Shown in pieces: positions 6,617 through 12,496 of a DNA stretch of 12,496 nucleotides (positions within the stretch are counted from its first letter, which is position 1; each line of letters begins with the position of its first letter). Location: the NCBI GenBank assembly GCA_036444495.1, contig JAZGBC010000136.1, positions 1 through 12,496 on the forward strand. The letters run 5' to 3'. The position numbers and the translations under genes are program-made. The stretch is from JAZGBC01 sp036444495 (GTDB taxonomy: Bacteria > Pseudomonadota > Alphaproteobacteria > Kiloniellales > J153). Below the pieces are notes generated by a model. That model saw only the letters and a list, made by a program, of their open reading frames with translations. It ran no database searches and was not told the origin of the DNA.

Positions 6617-7960
6617 TCACATCCCCGCCAGCGTCATGCCGTCCACGCGGATCGTGGGCGCGTCGGTGCCGTAGCGGAACGTCAGGTCGTTGGCCGGGGT
6701 CAGGTTGCGGAACATGTCCTTGAGGTTGCCGGCCACCGTGACCTCGCTCACCGGATAGGCGAGCTCGCCCTTTTCGATCCAGAAGCCCGCCGCGCCCCGG
6801 CTGTAGTCGCCGGTTACCGGGTTGACCCCCATGCCCATGAGCTCGGTGACGTAGAGGCCCTCGCCCGTCTCGGCGATCAGCTCCTCGGGGCTTTGGCTGC
6901 CCGGCTCCATGTAGAGGTTGGTGGTGGATGGCGCCGGCGGGCCCGAGGTGCCGCGCGAGGCGTGCCCGGTGGTCTCCAGGCCAAGCTGCCGGGCCGAGGC
7001 CAGGCTCATGATCCAGGTGGTGAGCCTGCCGCCCTCGATTACCTTGCGCCGGGAATTCGCGATCCCCTCGGCGTCGAAGGGCTTGGAGCGCAGGCCGCGC
7101 GCGCGGTGCGGATCGTCGATCACCGTGATGCCGGGGGCGAAGATATCCTCGCCCATCCTGTCCTTGAGGAAAGAGGTGCCGCGCGCCACCGAGGGGCCGG
7201 AGATGGCGCCGGCCAGGTGGCGCAGCAAGCCATTCGCCACGCGCGGATCGAAGATGACCGGGACCTTACCGCTTTTCGGCTTGCGCGCGCCCAGGCGCTT
7301 GACCGTGCGCTCGCCCGCGCGCCGGCCGATCTCGGCCGGGTCCTCCAGGTCGGCGCCGTAGACCTGGGTCGCGAATTCGTAGTCCCGCTCCATGCCCTGG
7401 TCCTCGCCGGCCAGGACCGCCACCCCCATGGCGTGGCGCGAGGTGGCGTAGCCGCCGGAAAATCCGTTGGAGGCGGCCAGCGCGATTCGGCTCGAGCGCC
7501 AGCCGGCCTCGGCGCCCTCCGAGTTGGTGATGCCCGGCACGGCGCGCGCCGCATCCTCGCAGGCCTTGGCGCGCTCGATCAGGACCTCGGCCGCCGGCTC
7601 GCCGGGATCGCAGATATCGGGTTCCGGGACCTCGCTGGCGAGCTGCGCCGGCTCCGCCAAGCCGCAGTAGGGGTCTTCGGGGACCGTACGCGCCATGGCG
7701 AGCGCGCGCCCGACCAGTTCGTCCAGCGCCTCGGCCGACATGTCGGTGGAGGAGACGAAGGCCTGGCGCCTGCCCAGGAACACGCGCAGGCCCAGGTCGT
7801 GGCTCTCCTCGCGCTCCAGGCGCTCCATCTCGCCCAGGCGCTGGGCGTGGGACAGGGAGAGCGAATGGATGAGCACCGCATCGGCGGCCTGCGCGCCCGC
7901 GGCCTTGGCCTTGGCAAGCAGGCCGTCGAGCAGGTCGAGGGAAGCGGGGTCGCCGGTCAT
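6617..7960 (-). CDS. pmbA: PmbA/TldE, non-catalytic partner of the TldD/TldE protease
   Basis: A 447-residue protein matching PmbA (TldE) in length (E. coli 450) and organisation. It has an N-terminal domain (about 1-200, with ERLEREESHDLGLRVFLG at 46-63), a central part, and the conserved C-terminal stretch with MGMGVNPVTGDYSRGAAG (375-392) and FWIEKGEL, YPVSEVTVAGNL beyond. With TldD it forms a heterodimeric metalloprotease that degrades unfolded peptides, matures microcin B17 in E. coli and takes part in toxin-antitoxin (CcdA) turnover. No HExxH motif is present, as expected for the TldE subunit; a tldD gene is not in this window. ATG start with AAGGA seven bases upstream, and a recognisable promoter at 7996-8025. 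It follows a ParB-like gene on the same strand. Confidence 0.95.
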   Translation of the reverse strand: MTGDPASLDLLDGLLAKAKAAGAQAADAVLIHSLSLSHAQRLGEMERLEREESHDLGLRVFLGRRQAFVSSTDMSAEALDELVGRALAMARTVPEDPYCGLAEPAQLASEVPEPDICDPGEPAAEVLIERAKACEDAARAVPGITNSEGAEAGWRSSRIALAASNGFSGGYATSRHAMGVAVLAGEDQGMERDYEFATQVYGADLEDPAEIGRRAGERTVKRLGARKPKSGKVPVIFDPRVANGLLRHLAGAISGPSVARGTSFLKDRMGEDIFAPGITVIDDPHRARGLRSKPFDAEGIANSRRKVIEGGRLTTWIMSLASARQLGLETTGHASRGTSGPPAPSTTNLYMEPGSQSPEELIAETGEGLYVTELMGMGVNPVTGDYSRGAAGFWIEKGELAYPVSEVTVAGNLKDMFRNLTPANDLTFRYGTDAPTIRVDGMTLAGM

Positions 7961-7995
7961 GGGGGTTTCCTTGGGGCGCGTGGCGGGCCTGGCCC

Positions 7996-8025
7996 GTTAT
8001 ATAGGGGCGATTGGGCGAATGTAAG
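7996..8025 (-). promoter_or_regulatory. Likely sigma70-type promoter of pmbA
   Basis: On the minus strand CTTACA (8025-8020) and TATAAC (8001-7996) are separated by 18 bases; the overlapping TATATA (8003-7998) gives 16. The -10 matches the consensus at five of six positions and the -35 at four of six. A start site near 7989 would give a leader of about 28 bases with AAGGA before the ATG at 7960. So pmbA can be transcribed independently of the ParB-like gene. Confidence 0.5.
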
Positions 8026-8044
8026 GGCGCGGGGCGAAACGCGT

Positions 8045-8290
8045 TCAGTGTTGCCGGGCGACGGTGACGACCGCCGTGATGGCCTCTTCGCCCAGCGCCT
8101 TCATGGCCTCGAGCCGCTGCAGGCCCGAGACCAGGACATAGCGCTCGCTGTCCCGGCGCACGGAGATGGGCACCTTGAGGCCCTCCTCCAGGATGCTCTC
8201 GGCCAATTCTTCGACCACCTCCGGCTTAATCTCGCGGCGGCGCTTGGCCGGTACGTAGATCTCGTCGATCCTGATGCTGACGTCGTCCAT
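8045..8290 (-). CDS. Minimal ParB N-terminal-domain protein
   Basis: An 81-residue protein that is almost entirely a ParB/Srx-like N-terminal domain. IDEIYVPAKRRREIKPEVVEELAES-like start (8-32) is followed by EEGLKVPISVRR (35-46) and the box YVLVSGLQRLEAMKALGE (51-68), which corresponds to the GxxR nucleotide-binding segment of ParB. The helix-turn-helix DNA-binding and dimerisation domains of true ParB are absent, so it is not a plasmid or chromosome partition protein by itself. A longer open frame reaches 8350, but I chose the ATG at 8290 because the domain begins there and the preceding residues look like translated spacer. The Shine-Dalgarno is weak. Function unknown; possibilities are CTP/ATP binding or a nuclease-like role. 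It lies upstream of pmbA on the same strand. Confidence 0.75.
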   Translation of the reverse strand: MDDVSIRIDEIYVPAKRRREIKPEVVEELAESILEEGLKVPISVRRDSERYVLVSGLQRLEAMKALGEEAITAVVTVARQH

Positions 8291-8400
8291 CGCTGGTGAA
8301 ACGGTAAGCCAAGGGCGCCGCGGAGTCCAACGGCTGCGGCAAAAAACCACATCCGGCGCATGGTTGAGTCCGTGGTATTCCCGTATTAACTCTGCGCGCC
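8291..8400. promoter_or_regulatory. Divergent intergenic region, ParB-like gene / FMN reductase
   Basis: This 110-base spacer should promote both flanking genes. On the plus strand TATTAA (8384-8389) is a good -10 shape, placing a start site near 8396, almost at the ATG at 8401; its best -35 is weak (TTGAGT at 8364-8369 has a short 14-base spacer). Two GAGTC sites (8323-8327, 8366-8370) fit GANTC, the CcrM methylation site of alphaproteobacteria. An A6 run lies at about 8341-8346. I see no clear minus-strand promoter. Confidence 0.4.
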
Positions 8401-8997
8401 ATGTCCGACGCGCTCAAGGTGCTCATCCTCGCCGGCAGCCCACGCAGGCTCTCCTACACGCGCTCGCTCGCCCACACCATCGGGCGCGCGCTCAGCGAGC
8501 GGGGCGCGCGGGTCGATACCGTCGATCTGCACGCGACCCCCCTGCCGCCGGTCGAGCCCGAACTGCGCGCCAGTCGCGGCGAGCATCCGGACCCGGCGGT
8601 GGCGCGCCTGTTCGGCCTGGCGGAGGAGGCGGACGCCTTCGTCCTGGCCTCGCCGGTCTATCACAACAGCTACGCCGGCGTGCTCAAGAACGCGCTGGAC
8701 TATTTGATGCTGCGCGACCTGCGCTATCGGCCCGTGGCCCTGGCCACGCACAGCGGGCGCTCGACGCAGGCCGTCGACCACCTGCGCCAGGTGGTGCGCG
8801 GCGTGCTCGGCGTGGCCATCCCCACCCAGGTCTGCACGCGGGAAGACGATTTCTCCGCCGAGCCGGACGAGGCCGGGCTGTACCAGGTGACCGATCCGGA
8901 CATCGAGGCGCGCATCGAGCGCATGGCCACCGAGCTCACCGTCTTCGCCAAGCACCTGACCGCCCTGCGCGCCGACTTGGCGGCGGCCTGGGACTAG
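8401..8997 (+). CDS. NADPH-dependent FMN reductase (SsuE/flavodoxin-like fold)
   Basis: A 198-residue flavoprotein of the NADPH-dependent FMN reductase family. The N-terminal strand plus phosphate-binding loop is VLILAGSPRRLSYT (7-20), and the second FMN-binding segment is ASPVYHNSYAGVLKNALDYL (83-102), both hallmarks of SsuE-type reductases. The product would supply reduced flavin, or reduce a quinone or another acceptor; the partner is not evident. No sulfonate or desulfonation genes flank it, so the name ssuE is not justified. No Shine-Dalgarno precedes the ATG, and a -10-like hexamer lies only 11 bases upstream, suggesting a leaderless message. It ends in TAG, 10 bases from the stop of the convergent exporter gene. 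Confidence 0.9.
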   Translation: MSDALKVLILAGSPRRLSYTRSLAHTIGRALSERGARVDTVDLHATPLPPVEPELRASRGEHPDPAVARLFGLAEEADAFVLASPVYHNSYAGVLKNALDYLMLRDLRYRPVALATHSGRSTQAVDHLRQVVRGVLGVAIPTQVCTREDDFSAEPDEAGLYQVTDPDIEARIERMATELTVFAKHLTALRADLAAAWD

Positions 8998-9007
8998 GCA
9001 GTTCCGC

Positions 9008-9640
9008 CTAGCGCCGGTCGGGCAGGGCGATGCGGAGCGCGAGCCCGGCCAGGATCGAGGCCGTGGCCCAGCGTTGCAGGCGCGCGATGCGCGGGTTGCG
9101 CCGCAGCCAGTCGCCCAGACCCCCCGCCGTCATGGCCACGCTCAGCTTCACCGCGAGGCCCGCGCCGTTCAGGAAAGATCCGAGGATGATGATCTGCAAC
9201 GCCACCGAGCCGCGCCCGGGGTCGATAAACTGGGGCAGGAAGGAGATGTAGAACAGCGCCACATTGGGGTTGAGCTGGTGGGTGGCCATGCCTGCGCGGA
9301 CCACGCGCCGGTGCCCGGCCGGCGCCCGGCCGGAAACAGCGCTCAAGGTCTCCCCGCCCCGAAGCACGCGCCAGGCGAGGTAGAGCAAAAAGACCGCCCC
9401 CGCGTAGCGCACCATGTCGAAAGCGATGGGCGAATAGCGGAACAGCTCGGAAAGCCCCACCGCCGCCGCGCCCAGGTGGATAAAGGTGCCCGTAATGACG
9501 CCGAAGGCCGAGAGCACCCCCGCCGCCCGGCCCTGGCCCAGCGAGCGCGAGGCGACATAGAGCATGTCGGGCCCCGGCGTCAGCGCCAGGACCGCCACCG
9601 CGGCCAGGAAGACGGTGAGTGTGGGCGCATCGGGGAGCAT
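9008..9640 (-). CDS. LysE/RhtB family amino-acid exporter
   Basis: A 210-residue inner-membrane protein with about six hydrophobic segments, typical of the LysE/RhtB family, which exports amino acids or related metabolites by proton antiport. The N-terminal signature is ALTPGPDMLYVASRSLGQGR (19-38). The central motif is LNPNVALFYISFLPQF (123-138), where the family usually has LNPK, so Asn replaces Lys at 126. Substrate cannot be predicted; homoserine, threonine, lysine and arginine are known in the family. The Shine-Dalgarno GGGGGTGA contains the ubiD stop codon and lies about eight bases before the ATG, so it is probably the second gene of a ubiD operon with coupled translation. Stop is TAG. 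Confidence 0.9.
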   Translation of the reverse strand: MLPDAPTLTVFLAAVAVLALTPGPDMLYVASRSLGQGRAAGVLSAFGVITGTFIHLGAAAVGLSELFRYSPIAFDMVRYAGAVFLLYLAWRVLRGGETLSAVSGRAPAGHRRVVRAGMATHQLNPNVALFYISFLPQFIDPGRGSVALQIIILGSFLNGAGLAVKLSVAMTAGGLGDWLRRNPRIARLQRWATASILAGLALRIALPDRR

Positions 9641-9648
9641 GGGTTAAA

Positions 9649-11172
9649 TCACCCCCAAATGCTTTTCCCGCTGCCCGGCAGGCCCAACTCCGCCCACATC
9701 TTGTCCACCTTCTCGATCACCTCGTCGGACATGCGGATCTTGCGGCCCCAGGTGCGCCTGGTTTCCGGCGGCCACTTGTCGGTGGCGTCCAGGCCGATCT
9801 TGGAGCCGAGGCCCGATTCGGGCGAGGCGAAGTCGAGATAGTCGATGGGCGTGTTCTCGATCAGCGTGATGTCGCGCGCCGGATCCATGCGCGTGGAGAC
9901 GGCCCAGATCACGTCCTTCCAGTCGCGCGCGTTTATGTCCTCGTCCACCACGATGACCCATTTCGTGTAGATGAACTGCTTGAGCGAGGACCAGATGCCC
10001 AGCATGATCCGCTTGGCGTGGCCCGGATAGGCCTTCTTTATGGAGACCACGGCGACGCGGTAGCTGCAGCCCTCGGGCGGCAGCCAGAAATCCACGATCT
10101 CCGGGAACTGCTGCTGCAGGAGCGGCACGAAGACCTCGTTGAGCGCCTCGGCCAGGATCGAGGGCTCGTCGGGCGGCTTGCCGGTGAAGGTGGAGAGATA
10201 GATGGGCTCACGCCGCATGGTAATGGCCGAAATCGTAAAGACCGGGAAGGGCTCCACCGCGTTGTAATAGCCCGTGTGGTCGCCGTAGGGCCCCTCGTCG
10301 CGGGTGTCGTCGAGGCTGACGTGGCCCTCGAGCACGATCTCGGCCTGGGCCGGGACCTTGAGCGGCACGGTCTTGCAGTCCACCAGTTCCACGCGCTTGT
10401 TTCTGAGCAGCCCTGCGAAGTGGTACTCCGACAGCGTCTCCGGGATGGGCGTCACGGCGGCGATAATGGTGCCCGGGTCGGCGCCGATCACGACCGCCGC
10501 CGGCAGGGGCTCGGCCTTCTCCGCCTTCCAGCGCGCGTGGTGCCGGGCCCCGCCGCGGTGCTTGAGCCAGCGCATGAGGGTCTGGTTCTTGCCCGTCACC
10601 TGCAGGCGGTAGATGCCCAGGTTGAAATCGTCCTCCGGGTGGCGCTCCTTGGCGCCCGCGCTCGGCCCTTGCGTCACGATGAGCGGCCAGGTGATGAGCG
10701 GGGCCGGCTCGCCGGGCCAGCAGGTCTGCACGGGAAGAGCCCCCAGATCGATCTCATCGCCTTGCAGCACCACCTCCTGGCAGGGCGCGCTGCTCACCGT
10801 CTTGGGGCGCATGGCAAGCACGGCTTTGAGCAGCGGCACCTTCTCCCAGGCCTCGCGTAGGCCGCCGGGCGGCTCGGGCTGGCGCAGGAAGGCGAGCGTC
10901 TCGCCGAGGGCGCGCAGGTCCTTGGGCTCCCGCTCCATGCCCCAGGCGACCCGCTCCACCGTGCCGAAGACGTTGACCAGGACCGGCATGTCGTAAGCGC
11001 TGCCGTCCTCGCGCAGGACGTTCTCGAAGAGCACCGCCGGGCCGCCCTCGGCCAAGAGGCGGGTCTGGATCTCGGTCATCTCGAGGTTAGGCGAGACCGG
11101 CGTGCTGACGCGCACCAGCCGCCCCTCGGCCTCCAGGCGGGCGATGAAGTCGCGTAGGCTGGCGTAGGGCAT
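9649..11172 (-). CDS. ubiD: UbiD decarboxylase (3-octaprenyl-4-hydroxybenzoate carboxy-lyase)
   Basis: A 507-residue enzyme closely resembling E. coli UbiD (497) along its length. It removes the carboxyl group of polyprenyl-4-hydroxybenzoate in ubiquinone biosynthesis, using prenylated FMN made by UbiX. Visible conserved blocks are APLITW (157-162), NLGIYR (184-189), MRWLKHRGGA (200-209), AVTPIPETLSEY (239-250), VLEG (280-283, Glu282) and the active-site DEGPYGDHTGYYN (292-304, Glu293), then PPEGCSYRVAVVSIKK (365-380) and NTPIDYLDFASP (440-451). A short insertion (about 171-182) precedes NLGIYR relative to E. coli. The ATG at 11172 has GGGAG four to five bases upstream. No ubiX was found in this window. 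The following exporter gene is coupled to its stop codon. Confidence 0.97.
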   Translation of the reverse strand: MPYASLRDFIARLEAEGRLVRVSTPVSPNLEMTEIQTRLLAEGGPAVLFENVLREDGSAYDMPVLVNVFGTVERVAWGMEREPKDLRALGETLAFLRQPEPPGGLREAWEKVPLLKAVLAMRPKTVSSAPCQEVVLQGDEIDLGALPVQTCWPGEPAPLITWPLIVTQGPSAGAKERHPEDDFNLGIYRLQVTGKNQTLMRWLKHRGGARHHARWKAEKAEPLPAAVVIGADPGTIIAAVTPIPETLSEYHFAGLLRNKRVELVDCKTVPLKVPAQAEIVLEGHVSLDDTRDEGPYGDHTGYYNAVEPFPVFTISAITMRREPIYLSTFTGKPPDEPSILAEALNEVFVPLLQQQFPEIVDFWLPPEGCSYRVAVVSIKKAYPGHAKRIMLGIWSSLKQFIYTKWVIVVDEDINARDWKDVIWAVSTRMDPARDITLIENTPIDYLDFASPESGLGSKIGLDATDKWPPETRRTWGRKIRMSDEVIEKVDKMWAELGLPGSGKSIWG

Positions 11173-11274
11173 GGCGCTCCCGGTCCCTTCCCCGGCCGGC
11201 GGCGCAAGCAGACCGCCCCGGCCGCTCTATTGACGCCGGGCGCGGGGGGTCCGGTCAAGGGCGGGGATTATTTG

Positions 11275-11296
11275 GAGCCTATTCCGATTAGGGCTC
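11275..11296 (-). terminator. Hairpin downstream of the 72-residue gene, possible terminator
   Basis: GAGCCTA (11275-11281) pairs with TAGGGCTC (11289-11296) around a 7-base loop, with one bulged base. Read on the minus strand it lies about 38 bases after the stop of the 72-residue gene and is followed by AT-rich CAAATAAT, but there is no proper T-run. It could separate that gene from ubiD, which is on the same strand downstream. Further along the minus strand, TTGACC at about 11256-11251 is a possible -35 for ubiD, without a convincing -10. Confidence 0.35.
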
Positions 11297-11333
11297 GGCG
11301 GCCGGCTTTGCGGCGGACGCTCAATAGCAGTGC

Positions 11334-11552
11334 TTATTTCGACCGCGCCGCCCCGCGTCTCGCCCCGGCGAAGTTCTTGGCGTTGACGTTCACGCCCCGG
11401 CCTTTCATCGAACTTGCGCCCGGATCGAACTGCCCCGGCCGGATTTTTTGGCCGGGCGGCTCGGTTTTGGCTTCTTTCTTTCTGGCTTCTGGCTTTCCGG
11501 CTTTCTGTGCCGCTTTCGCCTTTGCTCGTTGGCGGGCCTTAGCTTTGGTCAT
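11334..11552 (-). CDS. Small, very basic hypothetical protein (72 residues)
   Basis: An unrecognised 72-residue protein with 21 Lys/Arg against 4 acidic residues. Residues 1-30 form a Lys/Ala-rich, probably helical stretch of low complexity. The C-terminal part is more specific, with GQFDPGASSMKGRG (40-53), NVNAKNFAGARRG (55-67) and a final AARSK. It contains no Cys, membrane segment or signal peptide, so a cytoplasmic nucleic-acid- or ribosome-associated role is conceivable, but this is only inferred from charge. Support for a real gene comes from an ATG with a purine-rich GAGAAG shortly upstream, a good sigma70-like promoter at 11588-11615, a TAA stop and a hairpin downstream. I recall similar short proteins in alphaproteobacteria but cannot verify it here. 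Confidence 0.65.
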   Translation of the reverse strand: MTKAKARQRAKAKAAQKAGKPEARKKEAKTEPPGQKIRPGQFDPGASSMKGRGVNVNAKNFAGARRGAARSK

Positions 11553-11587
11553 GTCTTCTCGGCCTTTCCAAGCTGCTTTGTGGAACT

Positions 11588-11615
11588 TTTATGCTCCTCT
11601 TCGCCAAAGCGTCAA
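11588..11615 (-). promoter_or_regulatory. Likely sigma70-type promoter of the 72-residue gene
   Basis: On the minus strand TTGACG (11615-11610) matches the -35 consensus at five of six positions. After 16 bases comes CATAAA (11593-11588), four of six for the -10. A start near 11580 would give a leader of about 28 bases before the ATG at 11552. The spacing and position support both promoter and gene. Confidence 0.5.
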
Positions 11616-11651
11616 ACCATTCCGTGAGTATCCGGCGGCTCAATCGTCATG

Positions 11652-11666
11652 GTGCCAATTTAGCAC
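11652..11666. promoter_or_regulatory. Near-palindrome, possible operator, upstream of yajQ
   Basis: GTGCCAATTTAGCAC is a 15-base inverted repeat with one mismatched pair and a free centre. It lies in the 284-base AT-richer spacer between the divergent 72-residue gene and yajQ. TATAGC (11673-11678) just after it is a possible plus-strand -10 for yajQ, in which case the palindrome would sit in the spacer between -35 and -10, a usual place for a repressor site. On the minus strand TATAAA (11676-11671) also looks like a -10. The rest of the spacer (11690-11836) shows nothing I recognise. Confidence 0.35.
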
Positions 11667-11836
11667 AGAATTTATAGCGTGTGAAAACGCCAGCCCCGGT
11701 TATCCCGCCGTTCAATCTGAAACAGTAGCCCAGGCATCTTCCGGCCGCCGACCCTCATCTCCCCTGGTACCGCCCTTAACGCTGTGGAATCATGGCGCTC
11801 CGAACCCCGCGTCTCCCCCTACAACGAGTACCCGCC

Positions 11837-12253
11837 ATGCCTTCTTTCGATATCGTCTCCCGCACCGATCTGGCCGAGGTCGGTAATGCCGTCCAGGGCG
11901 CCGCGCGCGAGATCAAGACGCGCTATGACTTCAAGGGCTCCAACTGTTCCTTTGAGCACAAGGACGAGACCGTGACGCTGAGGGCCGAAAACGACTACAA
12001 GCTCAAGCAGATGCAGGAGCTGCTGCGCGGCCACATGTCGCGGCGCAAGGTCGAGGTCGGAGCGCTCGAGTTCGGCAAGCCCGAGAAGGCCTCGGGCGAC
12101 AGTCTGCGCCAGGTGGTGACCGTCAAGCAGGGCATCGAGCGCGAGCTGGCCCAGCAGATTGTCAAGGCGATCAAGGGCGAGAAGACGAAGGTGCAGGCGG
12201 CGATCCAGGGCGACGAGCTGCGCATCTCCGGCAAGAAGCGCGACGACCTGTAG
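11837..12253 (+). CDS. yajQ: YajQ family protein, cut short by an in-frame TAG
   Basis: Encodes a YajQ (UPF0234) protein; the family has two ferredoxin-like domains, and members bind nucleotides, including cyclic di-GMP in Xanthomonas. The canonical start MPSFDIVSRTDL sets the ATG at 11837; an in-frame ATG at 11792 is less likely. Recognisable blocks are AAREIKTRYDFKGS (18-31), KLKQMQELLRGHM (56-68), VTVKQGIERELAQQIVKAIK (103-122), KVQAAIQGDELRISGKKRDDL (118-138 region). A TAG follows Leu138, where E. coli YajQ has Gln (RDDLQ). The predicted product is 138 residues instead of the expected 161, lacking the last helix and strand. The Shine-Dalgarno is weak. The gene may be a recent nonsense mutant, be read through by a suppressor, or contain a sequencing error. 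Confidence 0.92.
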   Translation: MPSFDIVSRTDLAEVGNAVQGAAREIKTRYDFKGSNCSFEHKDETVTLRAENDYKLKQMQELLRGHMSRRKVEVGALEFGKPEKASGDSLRQVVTVKQGIERELAQQIVKAIKGEKTKVQAAIQGDELRISGKKRDDL

Positions 12254-12322
12254 AAGACGATCGACCTGATCAAGGGCCTCAAGATCGGCCAGCCGCTGCA
12301 ATACGTGAACTTCCGGGACTGA
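12254..12322 (+). pseudogene. yajQ: Conserved C-terminal tail of yajQ behind the TAG
   Basis: In the same frame as yajQ, 22 codons follow the TAG and end in TGA at 12320-12322. They read KTIDLIKGLKIGQPL and then QYVNFRD, matching the family's usual ending (E. coli ends GQPFQFKNFRD). No frameshift or second stop has accumulated, so the stop is either recent or not real in the living cell. Confidence 0.85.
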
Positions 12323-12374
12323 GCGCGGGCGGGCCCCGGGGGGGATGGGCAGCGCCCTGGCCACGCAACCCGCC

Positions 12375-12496
12375 ATGATCGAGATCACCGGAACCATCAG
12401 CCTCGACCCGCGCGAGATCGAGGAGTCCTTCATCCGCAGCCCCGGCCCCGGCGGCCAGAACGTCAACAAGGTCGCGACCGCGGTGCAGCTGCGCTT
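12375..12496 (+). CDS. arfB: ArfB (YaeJ)-type peptidyl-tRNA hydrolase, 5' part only
   Basis: The first 40 codons of a class I release-factor-like protein; the gene runs off the window end. The catalytic loop SPGPGGQNVNK contains GGQ (12450-12458, residues 26-28), which hydrolyses peptidyl-tRNA on the ribosome, and MIEITGTISLDPREIEESFI lines up with the N-terminus of E. coli ArfB/YaeJ. ArfB rescues ribosomes stalled at the 3' end of messages lacking a stop codon; the diagnostic basic C-terminal tail lies outside the window, so a related RF-like protein cannot be excluded. I chose the ATG at 12375 by family alignment; an in-frame ATG at 12345, preceded directly by a G7 run, would add ten residues. 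It starts 52 bases after the yajQ tail and may share its transcript. Confidence 0.88.
   Translation, partial: MIEITGTISLDPREIEESFIRSPGPGGQNVNKVATAVQLR

Noticed and set aside
6359..8299. A 646-codon plus-strand open frame running through the lipid kinase end and opposite pmbA
   Set aside because: It is rich in Arg, Gly, Ala and His with no domain pattern, and lies opposite a clear pmbA. Long antisense frames are expected in GC-rich DNA.
8401..8997. UbiX or the sulfonate reductase SsuE for the flavoprotein near ubiD
   Set aside because: Its motifs are those of NADPH-dependent FMN reductases, not the UbiX flavin prenyltransferase, and no sulfonate genes are nearby.
11640..11670. Sigma-54 promoter suggested by TTGGCAC on the minus strand
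   Set aside because: The required GC about ten bases after the GG is missing.
11230..11886. A 218-codon plus-strand frame covering the spacer before yajQ
   Set aside because: Runs across an AT-richer regulatory spacer, overlaps yajQ in another frame and has no domain; the minus-strand 72-residue gene has better signals.
12251..12253. Genome-wide reassignment of TAG to an amino acid
   Set aside because: Two other genes in the window end normally at TAG, right at their expected family lengths.

Overview
The window is GC-rich, densely packed chromosomal DNA from a Gram-negative bacterium. The gene set (lipid A genes, UbiD, YajQ, PmbA, an ArfB-type factor, a small ParB-like protein) and the gene order suggest an alphaproteobacterium, probably Rhodospirillales-like. 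This is an inference from family content, not a database match. I see no rRNA, tRNA, CRISPR array, insertion sequence or phage gene, and most of the window is conserved housekeeping DNA.

Layout. Bases 1-954 (+): the 3' end of an M23 (LytM-type) peptidase gene, a short gap with a REP-like palindrome, and a small secreted SPOR-domain protein. Bases 973-5475 (-): a lipid A / outer-membrane operon read msbA, DUF374 acyltransferase, lpxK, lpxL-type acyltransferase. These genes cover lipid A 4'-phosphorylation, secondary acylation and flipping across the inner membrane. The Kdo transferase gene waaA, often found between the DUF374 gene and lpxK in alphaproteobacteria, is absent here, and lpxK overlaps the DUF374 gene directly. 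Bases 5680-6606 (+): a diacylglycerol-kinase-like lipid kinase, divergent from msbA. Bases 6617-8290 (-): pmbA (tldE) behind a minimal ParB-domain protein. Bases 8401-8997 (+): an NADPH-dependent FMN reductase, possibly on a leaderless transcript. Bases 9008-11172 (-): ubiD (ubiquinone biosynthesis) followed by a LysE/RhtB exporter whose ribosome binding site includes the ubiD stop codon. Bases 11334-11552 (-): a 72-residue very basic protein with its own promoter. Bases 11837-12322 (+): a yajQ gene cut by an in-frame TAG. Bases 12375-end (+): the start of an ArfB-type peptide-release factor.

The most notable observations are small. The yajQ gene has a nonsense codon exactly where the family has Gln, and the conserved 22-codon tail is intact behind it. 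TAG serves as an ordinary stop in at least two other genes here, which argues against a recoded amber codon. A 14-nt-period duplication at the lpxK/lpxL junction appears to have split an overlapping stop/start. The lipid A operon lacks waaA. I found no convincing new multi-gene system.
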